Assembly (NCBI GenBank): GCA_016932235.1
Contig: JAFGDF010000083.1
Location: 1-35,980, forward strand
DNA length: 35,980 nucleotides
From: Deltaproteobacteria bacterium
GTDB taxonomy: Bacteria > Desulfobacterota > DSM-4660 > Desulfatiglandales > HGW-15
Direction: 5' to 3'
Part shown: positions 8,803 to 17,341 of the stretch, in pieces
Position numbering within the stretch: position 1 is the stretch's first letter
Layout: each line of letters starts with the position of its first letter
Made by a program: the position numbers and the translations under genes
Notes under the pieces: model-generated
Database searches by the model: none
The model's input: the letters and a program-made list of their open reading frames with translations, nothing else
Told to the model about the DNA's origin: nothing

Positions 8803-9218
8803 ATGCGGAAGACACGATCTTATGCCTGGATGACGATTCTTTTTCGTCATCCAATCGTAAGATGCTGTGGTTTAACCACGATAATCCGTTATCCTGGGAA
8901 ATTGACTTTTCCTGCAGCAAGACTTGTCGACGGGTTCAAGTCAAGTCACTATGGCGTTAGCGCCCACGTTGCGTTTTCAACCGGGCAGCGCCCCGTTTCA
9001 GTTGATTTATCCAGGGGAAGTACATATCATATATTTTTTTCGCAAAAGGAACCGGTCATTCATTTTTGATTATAAAGTCATTACTCCTTCCCAAATTAGA
9101 ATCTGAGTGTTATAGTTATATGGAGCGTTACATTTTTTAGGCTGGATCCGGGATCAGGGCGTTAAGCCATATAGAAAACATATAGATCGTCCAGACTGCT
9201 CAAAAAGGAAATGGGAAA
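8803..9218. other. Intergenic region with nested hairpins, no credible gene
   Basis: A perfect 10-bp stem (8827-8836 with 8844-8853, 7-nt loop) is nested in a second inverted repeat, atctta (8817-8822) with taagat downstream. It is followed by the short palindrome 'gtggtttaaccac' near 8868-8880. The T's are in the loop, not after the stem, so this is only a weak candidate terminator for the paralogue-2 operon. Open frames across the rest lack family features and ribosome-binding sites. Confidence 0.5.
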
Positions 9219-9428
9219 ATGAGCAAAGCAAACGCATGCCGATTGCCATTCATGGACTCCGTGGTCCTTAAATGGGAATTTGAGTGCCGAAAATGCCGGA
9301 CTGCATTTGAGGTTGATGTTCCACGGGGACCTAAGGAGGAGAGGGGAATTAAGTGCCCGAATTGCAATGGCAATGATATTTACAGGATTAATATCCCGGA
9401 TCTTTCTCATACAGGCTGTGGAGGGTGA
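9219..9428 (+). CDS. Small zinc-ribbon protein (FmdB-like)
   Basis: A 69-aa protein with two Cys pairs, 'CRKC' near 26-29 and 'CPNC' near 48-51, spaced as in rubredoxin-like zinc ribbons of the FmdB/regulatory type. The ending 'HTGCGG' is Cys/Gly-rich. A ribosome-binding site (aaaggaaat) precedes the ATG, and codon use looks like that of the neighbours. It lies between the two Mo/W enzyme operons on the same strand. Small zinc ribbons of this kind are often found near molybdo- or tungstoenzymes and aromatic-degradation genes, but their role is not established. It could help metallocentre assembly, act as a regulator or be a redox rubredoxin-like protein. Sequence alone does not decide. Confidence 0.7.
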   Translation: MSKANACRLPFMDSVVLKWEFECRKCRTAFEVDVPRGPKEERGIKCPNCNGNDIYRINIPDLSHTGCGG

Positions 9429-9678
9429 TAGAATTTAGACTTCAAAGCCGTGAGCTTTGTTTGATCAGACGATTATGACGGAAAGATCTTATATTTTTAT
9501 CAGGGTCTAAACGGTGCACTCCGGCACACGATACTTGGATTATTTTGATAAACGCGTAAACCCTGCAGAAATTTACAGGGAGTGCGCTCTCTGCATTTTC
9601 TATTCTTTTAAAAAAAACGCTAATATCCTCAAATAATAATTATGAAAAATTTTCATTAAGCTCATTATTAATTGCCAT
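9429..9678. other. Intergenic region upstream of the paralogue-3 operon
   Basis: No gene is seen. gcactcc (9516-9522) pairs with ggagtgc (9579-9585), and an inner ccctg/caggg stem lies within. This fold precedes the promoter at 9679, so it is not in that promoter's leader. It may belong to the end of the zinc-ribbon transcript. Confidence 0.4.
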
Positions 9679-9708
9679 TTGACTCATGATTATTTTCCAT
9701 TCTATAAT
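9679..9708 (+). promoter_or_regulatory. Promoter of the paralogue-3 operon with shared upstream motif
   Basis: TTGACT (9679-9684), an 18-base spacer and TATAAT (9703-9708), about 70 bases before the ATG at 9780. The -35 and the eight bases after it match the promoter at 6138-6167, giving a 14-base identity. Confidence 0.6.
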
Positions 9709-9779
9709 CAAAAGAATTTGTTTAAAGAGTAGATTTTAATAAAACAGAATGAGATTCAATTTGACACAGGGGAGGAATA

Positions 9780-10109
9780 ATGGCTTCCAAAAAAGGACTG
9801 CTTATTGATTATACATATTGTACAGGCTGCCATTCATGCGAAGTGGCGTGTCAGCAAGAACATAATTATCCGGCAGGAAAATTCGGGATCACAGTTACTG
9901 AGCATGTTCTTGAGACCATGAGCGGATTGTCGATCTATTACCTTCCTTTTCCAACGGATTTATGTGATTTATGCCATTCCCGGGTAAAAACGGGCAAAAG
10001 GCCATCGTGTGTAAAACATTGTCTGGCTTCCTGCATGTACTACGGTTCCCTGGATGAATTAACCAAAAAGGCTAAAGAAATGGAAAAAAGCGTACTATAC
10101 TCTCGTTAA
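9780..10109 (+). CDS. 4Fe-4S ferredoxin-like electron-transfer subunit of paralogue 3
   Basis: A 109-aa close paralogue of the protein at 8470-8802. It keeps 'CTGCHSCEVAC' near the N-terminus and the second set 'DLCDLC' ... 'SCVKHCLASC', so two [4Fe-4S] clusters are predicted. A strong ribosome-binding site (ggggagga) precedes the ATG. Here the small subunit gene precedes its catalytic partner by 34 bases, the reverse of the order at 6221-8802. It presumably docks on the catalytic subunit encoded at 10144 and carries electrons in the cytoplasm. Confidence 0.9.
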   Translation: MASKKGLLIDYTYCTGCHSCEVACQQEHNYPAGKFGITVTEHVLETMSGLSIYYLPFPTDLCDLCHSRVKTGKRPSCVKHCLASCMYYGSLDELTKKAKEMEKSVLYSR

Positions 10110-10143
10110 TTATGGTTATAAATCTGTTGCAAAAAAAGGGGAA

Positions 10144-12402
10144 ATGATTTTGAAAAAAGATAATCAGATACAAATCGTGAAAACCGGATCATGGTCCGGA
10201 GGTCCGGGATGCCACGGCGGATGCGGCGTTGAATTGCATATCAAGGATGGAAAACTTGTCAAGGTGGAGGGCGACGAGGACCATCCTTTTCTGCAGGGAA
10301 GATTATGCCCTCGCGCACTGGCCCTGAAACAATATGCCTATAATCCTGACAGGCTTCAATACCCCATGAAAAGGGCAGGGGAAAGAGGCGAAGGTAAATG
10401 GCAGCGGATCTCATGGGATGAGGCTTTAGATACCTGCGAAAAAAATATGAGAGAGATCAAGGAAAAATACGGTCCTGAGGCCATGGTCTTCGGCCAGGGG
10501 ACCGGGCGTGACGCGGGGGGCCCATTAATTTTTCTGGCCTATGCTTACGGGAGTCCTAACTGGACTCTCTTTGGTCTTTCCGGTATCTCCTGCTTTACGC
10601 CGAGACTGGCGTCAATGCACACGATCAGCGGTGATATCACCTTTCCTGACGCCGCGCAATTTTCACCTCTAAGATACAAGGACCCTGAATGGGAGCCCCC
10701 CAAATATATGATACACTGGGCAAGGGGTATCAGGGGAAGCCAGTGTACGGATCACTATTTTACCGGGCACTGGGTGGTGGATCTTTTAAAACAGGGCACA
10801 AAGCTTATCGTAGTTGATCCGCGATTTTCATGGGCTGCATCCAGGGCGGAACTCTGGCTTCAGATAAGACCGGGGACAGACGCGGCCCTGGCACTGGGCA
10901 TGCTTAACGTGATTATCAATGAAGAGCGATATGACAGAGAGTTTGTGGAGAAATGGGCTTACGGGTTTGATGAACTGAAGAAGAGGGTACAGGAGTATCC
11001 TCCAGATAAGGTATCTGAAATCACCTGGATACCGGCTGAAAAAATAATAAAGGCCGCCCGACTGTACTCGGAGAACAAGCCGTCCGCCATACGATTCGGA
11101 CAGCCACTGGATTCCAATCCGGATGCCATAAGCACGGTACATGCCCTGAACTGCCTCTGGACCATCACCGGAAATCTTGATATTCCGGGTGGAAACGTGA
11201 TCTGCCGACCGCCGTATGGTGTAACAATATATCCCTATTCCACCCAGGAGGTCATTCAGCTTTACGGCAAAGAGTTCGTAGAAAATCTGACCAAGAAGAG
11301 GATAGGTGCGGACCGTTATCCCCTTGTAAGGAACTTCAGGGCATGGGCCCTTTCTGATTGTATTCTTGAACAGATGGAAAGCGGAAAGCCATATCCCATA
11401 AAAGGATTATGGCTGTTCACCAATAATTTCATGGCCTGCACGGCGCAGGACCCTCGAAGGCATTATGAAGCGGTTCGGAAGCTGGATTTCAATGTCGTAG
11501 TTGACACGTTTCTCACTCCAACTGCCCAGGCGATTGCCGATATCGTCCTGCCCTCCACGACTTTTGCGGAAAAGGATTCTGTATTTACGACCGGTGTGCC
11601 GCTCAATGCCATTCACAAGATGATTCAGGTGGGAGAATGCCGGTCGGGATGGGAGATTAATTTTGAGATGGCGAAGCGCTTATCTCCTGAGTCGGTTCCA
11701 TGGAAAAATCTGGAAGAGCTTTTTGATGACAGGTTAAAACCTTCCGGGCTTACATTCAAAGAACTAAGTAAAAATACATACGCACTGGCTCCCAAGGGGC
11801 ATCCTTCCGGAAGCGCACCCTATCGAAGATATGAGAAGGGATTGCTGCGCCCGGACAAGAAACAGGGTTTTCGTACACCGACCGGAAAGGTTGAGCTGTA
11901 TTCAACCCTCCTTAAGGAATATGGTCTTGACCCTCTGCCTTTTCATATGGAACCCCTGGAGAGCCCTGTCAGCACTCCCGAGATATGGAAGGATTACCCA
12001 CTGATTTTAATAACAGGAAGGAGGGTGCCTACACTTTACCACAGCGAGCATCGTCAGATACCATGGCTGAGACAGTTCGAAAAGGAGCCCTACGTTGAGA
12101 TTCATCCAGACACGGCGGAACAGTTCGGTGTGCAGCACGGCTCATGGGTTTGGATAGAAGGTGTCAGGGGCAAGGTAAAGAGAAAGGTGAAGATCACGCC
12201 GGTCGTGCATCCCAAAACCATTATGGCCCTGCACGGCTGGTGGTATCCTGAAAAAGACGGAAAGGCCCCTTCCTTTAACGGAATATGGGATATCAACGTA
12301 AATCAACTGATACCGGCCGGGCACCAAGGAAAATCCGGATTTGGCAGCGCACCGTTAAAAACCATGTTGTGTAAGATCTACCCGGTTGAATCGGGATCCT
12401 GA
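10144..12402 (+). CDS. Molybdopterin (bis-MGD) oxidoreductase catalytic subunit, paralogue 3
   Basis: A 752-aa DMSO reductase superfamily protein. The N-terminal motif 'WSGGPGCHGGCG' gives Cys23, Cys27 and Cys55. As in paralogue 2, the usual first cluster Cys is Gly (residue 20). Cys150 in 'SGISCFTPR' is the predicted Mo/W ligand. 'QIRPGTDAALALGMLNVII' near 239-257 and a C-terminal MGD-binding domain with 'HSEHRQIPWLR' near 635 are typical. There is no signal peptide. AGGGG sits only 3-4 bases before the ATG at 10144, so initiation at the TTG two codons later is possible. Neighbouring genes point to anaerobic aromatic metabolism, perhaps hydroxylation, dehydroxylation or hydroxyl transfer. 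That is an inference from the family and the UbiD gene 200 bases downstream. Confidence 0.9.
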   Translation: MILKKDNQIQIVKTGSWSGGPGCHGGCGVELHIKDGKLVKVEGDEDHPFLQGRLCPRALALKQYAYNPDRLQYPMKRAGERGEGKWQRISWDEALDTCEKNMREIKEKYGPEAMVFGQGTGRDAGGPLIFLAYAYGSPNWTLFGLSGISCFTPRLASMHTISGDITFPDAAQFSPLRYKDPEWEPPKYMIHWARGIRGSQCTDHYFTGHWVVDLLKQGTKLIVVDPRFSWAASRAELWLQIRPGTDAALALGMLNVIINEERYDREFVEKWAYGFDELKKRVQEYPPDKVSEITWIPAEKIIKAARLYSENKPSAIRFGQPLDSNPDAISTVHALNCLWTITGNLDIPGGNVICRPPYGVTIYPYSTQEVIQLYGKEFVENLTKKRIGADRYPLVRNFRAWALSDCILEQMESGKPYPIKGLWLFTNNFMACTAQDPRRHYEAVRKLDFNVVVDTFLTPTAQAIADIVLPSTTFAEKDSVFTTGVPLNAIHKMIQVGECRSGWEINFEMAKRLSPESVPWKNLEELFDDRLKPSGLTFKELSKNTYALAPKGHPSGSAPYRRYEKGLLRPDKKQGFRTPTGKVELYSTLLKEYGLDPLPFHMEPLESPVSTPEIWKDYPLILITGRRVPTLYHSEHRQIPWLRQFEKEPYVEIHPDTAEQFGVQHGSWVWIEGVRGKVKRKVKITPVVHPKTIMALHGWWYPEKDGKAPSFNGIWDINVNQLIPAGHQGKSGFGSAPLKTMLCKIYPVESGS

Positions 12403-12603
12403 AAATATAAATACTTCTGGATGCTGGATCCCCGGCCCAGACTGTAACTGAATAATGTTCAGTTTATAGTTCAGCTTGTACATCTATTTATGAACTGCCA
12501 ATACCCTGGAAGTCGCACCAGAGCGGGCAGGTCCAGCGTGACTGTGAAGAGACTTTTTACTGGTCCATCAAGCAATATTTATTAATCTGCTTAGAGAATA
12601 TCC

Positions 12604-14049
12604 ATGCCAAATAATGAAATAACTGATTTGAGGTCCTTTATAACGAGGCTGGAAGAAGAGGGGGAGCTGGCGCGTATCAAGGTTGAGGTGAACTGGGATC
12701 TTGAACTGGGCGCTATCGCGCGCAAGGCCTATGGGCCACCGGTACTTCCCGCCCTCCTATTCGAGAATATAAAGGATTATGACACGTCCGTGTTCACCGG
12801 CGGGGTGGCCACGTTCCGGAGAATAGCCATAGCATTGGGGCTGTCGCCTGAATCAGATGAAAACCATATCGTAAATGAGTATCTGAAGAGGATCGAGCAC
12901 CCCATAAAGCCAGTAATTATCAAGGACGGCCCATGCAAGGAAAACAAGCTTTTTGGAGCGGATGTTGACATGCTTAGGTTTCCTGTGCCCCGCTGGGCGG
13001 AAAAAGACGGCGGGCGGTATATAGGTACATGGCACCAGGTAATAACGCGTGATCCGGAGACAGGCTGGACCAACGTAGGCACCTACAGGATGATGGTACA
13101 CGAAGCGAATATATGCGGCATAATGATTTCTCCTTCACAGCATATAGGAATGATCCATAAGAAATACGAGAGACTGAAGAAGGTGATGCCGATAGCTGTA
13201 TCCATAGGTTTTGATCCTGTTGCCATGTTCGTGTCCGGGGCTCCTTTTCCAGCCTATGTAAATGAGTGGGATATTGCCGGTGGACTGCGTGGGAGACCTA
13301 TAGAGATGGTCAAATGCGAGACAATAGACCTTGAGGTCCCTGCCTATTCTGAGATTGTCCTGGAAGGAGAGGTTTCCATGGAGGACCTGAGGGAAGAAGG
13401 GCCTTTTGGAGAGCACACCGGATATTATGGAGGAGGGGTCAGAAAACTACCGACTGTAAAGATAAAATGTATTACATGCAGGAACACCCCGATCTTACGA
13501 GGAAGTGCGGTGGGAGTTCCTGTAACGGAGCAGACGCGTCTTTCCGGGTTTGTGTGGACAACGACGGCATTGTCCATGTATAAAAATGCCGGTTTTCCGG
13601 GAGTCACGGCCATCAACTGTCCCGCGGGCGGAGATCCTGAGTACAGTGCCATAATAGCAATCAATAAGAGCTATCCGAGCCAGGCCCTGGATGCCGGCAG
13701 GCTGTTTTTAAGCAGTAAGGTGGGTAATCAGATGAAGCATATCATCGTGGTGGATGATGATATCAACGTATATGACCTGGAGCAGGTATTATGGGCCTTT
13801 AATATGAGGGTTCAGGCAGGCAGGGACATATATATTACTTCTAATGAGAGTGGATCACGTCTTGATCCCTCGGTTCCTCATGAGCAGATAGGACTCACGG
13901 ACAAGATGATAGTGGACGCCACCTGGAACACGACATACAAGTTTCCCCCAAGACCGGAATGGGGTGGAAAGGTCTTCCCGCCGGTGGTGGCTACAGGGCC
14001 GGAGATGCTTGAATATATAAATAAAAGATGGCATGAATACGGGATTTGA
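12604..14049 (+). CDS. UbiD-family decarboxylase
   Basis: A 481-aa UbiD-family (de)carboxylase that uses prenylated FMN. The cofactor-domain segment 'GTWHQVITRDPETGWTNVGT' is at about 140-160. 'EEGPFGEHTGYYGGG', with the conserved catalytic Glu residues of the E-x-P-F-G-E type, lies at about 263-277. The conserved region 'HIIVVDDDINVYD' is near 379-391. Its length matches bacterial aromatic-acid UbiD enzymes such as gallate/protocatechuate decarboxylases. The ribosome-binding site is weak ('agagaat'). The cofactor maker UbiX and an LpdD-like chaperone are encoded about 9-10 kb downstream. No CoA ligase or CoA-transferase gene lies nearby, which favours a free acid over an acyl-CoA substrate. 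The substrate, and the direction of reaction, remain inference. Confidence 0.92.
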   Translation: MPNNEITDLRSFITRLEEEGELARIKVEVNWDLELGAIARKAYGPPVLPALLFENIKDYDTSVFTGGVATFRRIAIALGLSPESDENHIVNEYLKRIEHPIKPVIIKDGPCKENKLFGADVDMLRFPVPRWAEKDGGRYIGTWHQVITRDPETGWTNVGTYRMMVHEANICGIMISPSQHIGMIHKKYERLKKVMPIAVSIGFDPVAMFVSGAPFPAYVNEWDIAGGLRGRPIEMVKCETIDLEVPAYSEIVLEGEVSMEDLREEGPFGEHTGYYGGGVRKLPTVKIKCITCRNTPILRGSAVGVPVTEQTRLSGFVWTTTALSMYKNAGFPGVTAINCPAGGDPEYSAIIAINKSYPSQALDAGRLFLSSKVGNQMKHIIVVDDDINVYDLEQVLWAFNMRVQAGRDIYITSNESGSRLDPSVPHEQIGLTDKMIVDATWNTTYKFPPRPEWGGKVFPPVVATGPEMLEYINKRWHEYGI

Positions 14050-14082
14050 AAATTAATAACTTATCAAGACAAGGAGGGAAAG

Positions 14083-15123
14083 ATGGGACGAAGTAAAAGC
14101 TTTTTATTTGTGGCCGTTATTCTGTTTGCAGCGTTATTTCTCTTGCCGGGGATCTTCAGCGGGCCCGCATCGGCACAGACGGTGGAGATGTCCATGGGTT
14201 GTGGACCTTCTGTCGCGGCTGGTTACCCGGCCGGGGTGGCGCTTTCCAACTTCCTGAATAAAAAGATCGAGGGATTGAACCTTATACCAATAGAACTGGG
14301 GACTGCGGCGGCCATCAGGCGTATGGCGGCGGGTGAGATGGATCTGACTTACAGCAATGCCTTTGACCTTATAGGCACATATACCAATAAAGGCGCTTTT
14401 GAAAAAAATCCGTTAGCGCCGGGTACGCAACCTTATCAGGGTATCTGGTTCTGGCCGATTTCACAATTTATGGTGACAAGGGTCGACACCGATATCTACA
14501 CTCTGGATGACCTCAAGGGTAAAAACATCTCTCTGGGCAGTCCGAAGGAAGGTCTTTATGCCTTTGCAAAGGAGGCGTTTAATGCGCTGGGGCTGACGGA
14601 ACAGTGGACGGAAAGGGTAATTACCGCTTCAGACAGACCTCAGACACTGAAATCAAAGAGTGTGGATGCTTTGCTGGCGGTCGTGGCTTCCCTGAACACC
14701 CTTGCAGGACATACCATGGAGGTGGAGCTCTATAATAAATTAAGGGCGGTGAAGATGTCAAAGGCCCAGGAAGATATCATCAACAATACACCCGGCATCA
14801 CTATAATTTATATTCCCACGAACCTGTTTAAGGAAGATATCGGTATCCCTGAAGTGCCCGCCATAAGTAACATGTACGGATGGTCTTTTGCCCCATCTGC
14901 CGATGCTGAAATGGTCTATCGTTTCGTCAAGGCCTGCTTTGAAAATGCCCAGCAGTTGGCCGAGATGGCCCGCGTCTTTGAGATGTTCAGCAAGGACCCA
15001 AAGGGAACAGCCATAAAGGGTTTAACGTCTGCATCAACAACCCCCGTGCATCCCGGTGCCGCAAGGTATTATAAGGAGATCGGCATATGGGATAATTCCT
15101 GGATTGAGGGTAAAGGCAAATAG
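14083..15123 (+). CDS. TAXI-family TRAP transporter solute-binding protein
   Basis: A 346-aa extracytoplasmic solute receptor. A signal peptide with a long hydrophobic core (about residues 7-24) ends at 'GPASA|QT'. The mature part has the TAXI features: 'AAGYPAGVALSNFLN', 'RRMAAGEMDLTYSNAFDLIGTY', 'LDDLKGKNISLGSPKEG', and an aromatic-rich 'WSFAPSADAEMVY' near the end. 'aaggagg' lies before the ATG, and the gene starts 33 bases after the UbiD gene, so the two are probably cotranscribed. TAXI receptors bind small carboxylates. Linkage to UbiD suggests a carboxylated, perhaps aromatic, ligand. Confidence 0.92.
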   Translation: MGRSKSFLFVAVILFAALFLLPGIFSGPASAQTVEMSMGCGPSVAAGYPAGVALSNFLNKKIEGLNLIPIELGTAAAIRRMAAGEMDLTYSNAFDLIGTYTNKGAFEKNPLAPGTQPYQGIWFWPISQFMVTRVDTDIYTLDDLKGKNISLGSPKEGLYAFAKEAFNALGLTEQWTERVITASDRPQTLKSKSVDALLAVVASLNTLAGHTMEVELYNKLRAVKMSKAQEDIINNTPGITIIYIPTNLFKEDIGIPEVPAISNMYGWSFAPSADAEMVYRFVKACFENAQQLAEMARVFEMFSKDPKGTAIKGLTSASTTPVHPGAARYYKEIGIWDNSWIEGKGK

Positions 15124-15169
15124 AGGAAGCCGGTTTTCTCTTGGGATTATTCCGATTTTCGATTCTTAC

Positions 15170-15202
15170 AGCGGTCTGTCGGATAAAGTCCGGCAGACCG
15201 CT
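15170..15202. repeat. REP-like palindrome 4
   Basis: 14-bp arms (15170-15183 and 15189-15202) with one G·T pair and a 5-nt loop, lying between the TAXI receptor and its permease. Its flanks 'ttac' and 'aggta' match palindrome 2. It could form a stable intercistronic mRNA hairpin and so adjust the receptor:permease ratio. That role is inference. Confidence 0.75.
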
Positions 15203-15279
15203 AGGTATGTATAAAGAACCTTCGTATTAACCCTGTGACCATAACCTTTTCAGACAAACGGGGGTAAGGGGGAATTGAT

Positions 15280-17190
15280 ATGAACAGTCCCAACGATAAG
15301 GGAACTTTAATCAACATATGGCTGGATATAGCCTGCCTTGCCCTTGTCCTGCTGGTCCTCTGGTTCGCATTCACCCTTGGTATTGAACGCGGGCGATATG
15401 CCATCCTTTTCCTGGGGATCTCCTTTGCCATATCCGTCCTGAATATCCTGTCAGAAGAGGATTTTCTCGGGATAAAAGGAAAATGGCTGAATATATCAGG
15501 GGGCTTCTTAATTGTTATTTTTCTCGCCGCCACTGGATATCTGTATTTTCAGTATATCGAAATGCTTATGTACAGGGCTGGAGCATATACATGCCTTGAT
15601 GTCATGGTCGGTGCAATTATCATACTATCCCTTTTCCTCCTGATCTGGAAAGGAGGGGGGGCAGCTCTGTTTATTCTTATTCTTTTATTTTTACTTTATT
15701 TTTATTTCGGCAATTATTTCCCGGGGATATTCGGGCATGCCGGTTATTCAGTCAAGCGTATCATCGAGGAAACCGTTCTCGGTTTTGACGGTGTTTACGG
15801 TATCGTGATGCTGACCGTATCCACCTGGGTAGCCATCTTTCTGATATATGCGGGGATCATTCAGGGTTTCGGGACGCTTAGCGTTATTGTCAAGGGATGC
15901 ACCATTATTTTCAGCAGGAAAAGGAAGTTAATCCCTCAAGTCCCTGTCCTGGCGAGCCTTATTTTCGGTTCCTTTTCGGGCGCTGCAACGGCGAATGTCG
16001 CGGGTACCGGATCGTTTACCATTTCCATCATGAAAAGGTTCGGGCTGCCTTCCACAATGGCGGGGGCAATCGAATCGGTCGCCTCATCAGGGGGTCAGAT
16101 CATGCCCCCTCTGATGGGAGCCACAGCTTTTCTAATGGCTTCATTCCTGGGGGTCTCCTATTTACATATCGTGGCAATCGGATTTTTACCCGCCCTGCTC
16201 TTTTATCTTACACTCGCCTTCTCGGTTCATTTTCAGACCAGGGAGTACCTGGATGAGAAGACCGGTATTTTCCTTGAAAAGGAAATATGGTCCAAATGGG
16301 ACTGGCTCAAGTTGTTTCCGCTTGTCCTGTCCGTAGTGGTTCTTTTTACGCGGCTGATCCTGATGACTCCCATGATGAGAGCGTGTATTGAAGGTATCGC
16401 TGTTTTTATCATCGCGCAGCTTATCCATGATCTGTCTGTCAATCCGGAGAAAAAACAGATCGGCGGGCTTCTCAGGGATTTCGTTCTCTGTTTGTTGAAT
16501 GGTATCAGAAAGTGCGCCCCCGGTGCGGCTGAAATAGGCCTTGTCGGCGCATCCATGGGCCTTATTGTCAGGGTGCTGACATCAACGGGGCTCGGTCCGA
16601 AACTGTCTGCGGAAATGGTCGAGATTTCCCACGGCAGCCTTCCCTTGCTTCTCCTTCTTACCATGATACTCTGTATTATCTTCGGGATGGCCGTATCGAC
16701 CATAGCCGTATATGTCCTGACCGTATTCATAGCAGCCCCCGCGCTCCATGAAATGGGGATACCTGCCATGGCAACTCATTTTATGATATTCTACCTTGGA
16801 AATATGTCCTTCATCACACCTCCCGTGGCTCCCGCTGCGCTTGTGGCCGCAGGCATATCCCACAGCCCCTTCATGCCCACGGCATGGCTTGCGACAAAAC
16901 TGGGTCTCCCGCTTTTTCTTTTAGGCGTCACGTTTATCTACCATCCGGAGCTGGTCATCTGGAGCTGGCAGACACCTATATCCATGATCATCGTTTTTAT
17001 CGGTCTATGCGGATTTGCTTCTGTTTTTCATCTTAGATATCCAAGCGGCTGGCGGCCGGCCATGGAGAGGGTCCTGCTGGTCATCTGTTCCTTCGCAGCC
17101 ATGTTCGTCCTCAATGCTGCCGTATATGTCCCCGCAGCTATTATTATTTTTTTGATAATTTATGCTAAAATGAAAAAGAATAAGTTATAG
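15280..17190 (+). CDS. TRAP transporter fused permease (TAXI type)
   Basis: A 636-aa integral membrane protein in which the small (DctQ-like, four-helix) and large (DctM-like) TRAP permease parts are fused, as is usual for TAXI systems. Many hydrophobic helices are visible. The TRAP large-subunit signature region 'FGSFSGAATANVAGTGSFTI', followed by 'SVASSGGQIMPPLMGATAF' (about 230-285), forms the conserved transport loop. A second 'FIAAPALHEMGIPAMATHFM' / 'ITPPVAPAALVAA' region occurs near 490-525. 'agggggaa' precedes the ATG. The receptor gene ends 156 bases upstream, and together they form a sodium- or proton-driven uptake system. Confidence 0.93.
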   Translation: MNSPNDKGTLINIWLDIACLALVLLVLWFAFTLGIERGRYAILFLGISFAISVLNILSEEDFLGIKGKWLNISGGFLIVIFLAATGYLYFQYIEMLMYRAGAYTCLDVMVGAIIILSLFLLIWKGGGAALFILILLFLLYFYFGNYFPGIFGHAGYSVKRIIEETVLGFDGVYGIVMLTVSTWVAIFLIYAGIIQGFGTLSVIVKGCTIIFSRKRKLIPQVPVLASLIFGSFSGAATANVAGTGSFTISIMKRFGLPSTMAGAIESVASSGGQIMPPLMGATAFLMASFLGVSYLHIVAIGFLPALLFYLTLAFSVHFQTREYLDEKTGIFLEKEIWSKWDWLKLFPLVLSVVVLFTRLILMTPMMRACIEGIAVFIIAQLIHDLSVNPEKKQIGGLLRDFVLCLLNGIRKCAPGAAEIGLVGASMGLIVRVLTSTGLGPKLSAEMVEISHGSLPLLLLLTMILCIIFGMAVSTIAVYVLTVFIAAPALHEMGIPAMATHFMIFYLGNMSFITPPVAPAALVAAGISHSPFMPTAWLATKLGLPLFLLGVTFIYHPELVIWSWQTPISMIIVFIGLCGFASVFHLRYPSGWRPAMERVLLVICSFAAMFVLNAAVYVPAAIIIFLIIYAKMKKNKL

Positions 17191-17236
17191 ATTTCGATTA
17201 TTCTTGCCGGATTAATTGCTGTTTATGCCTGACAAT

Positions 17237-17266
17237 TTGACTTTTTTATTCACGAAATTTTTATCC
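17237..17266 (+). promoter_or_regulatory. Possible promoter of the dctPQM operon 1
   Basis: 'aatttgact' (TTGACT at 17237-17242) repeats the -35 element seen at 6138 and 9679, but the -10 region 18 bases on (ttatcc) is poor. It is listed only because of the shared -35 and its position about 100 bases before the dctP start. Confidence 0.25.
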
Positions 17267-17341
17267 CGCAGCAAAGTTATTTTTTAATTATGCTGCCGTT
17301 CCTTTAAACATTAGGTAATGGAAACAGAAAGGAGGACAATA

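Noticed and set aside
8803..9069. 88-aa frame directly after the ferredoxin subunit gene
   Set aside because: It starts at the preceding stop within a hairpin region, has no ribosome-binding site and its sequence resembles no protein family.
9429..9779. Molybdenum-cofactor riboswitch upstream of paralogue 3
   Set aside because: The only notable fold (9516-9585) lies upstream of the likely promoter, and I see no conserved Moco-motif architecture.
3746..12402. Assignment as formate dehydrogenase or as pyrogallol-phloroglucinol transhydroxylase
   Set aside because: No selenocysteine codon or FDH partner genes are seen. The transhydroxylase has a Ser metal ligand and larger alpha and beta subunits, so only distant kinship is supported.
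12604..14049. Phthaloyl-CoA decarboxylase assignment for the UbiD protein
   Set aside because: No CoA-transferase or ligase gene is nearby, and the LpdD-like gene points to the gallate/protocatechuate type. It cannot be fully excluded.
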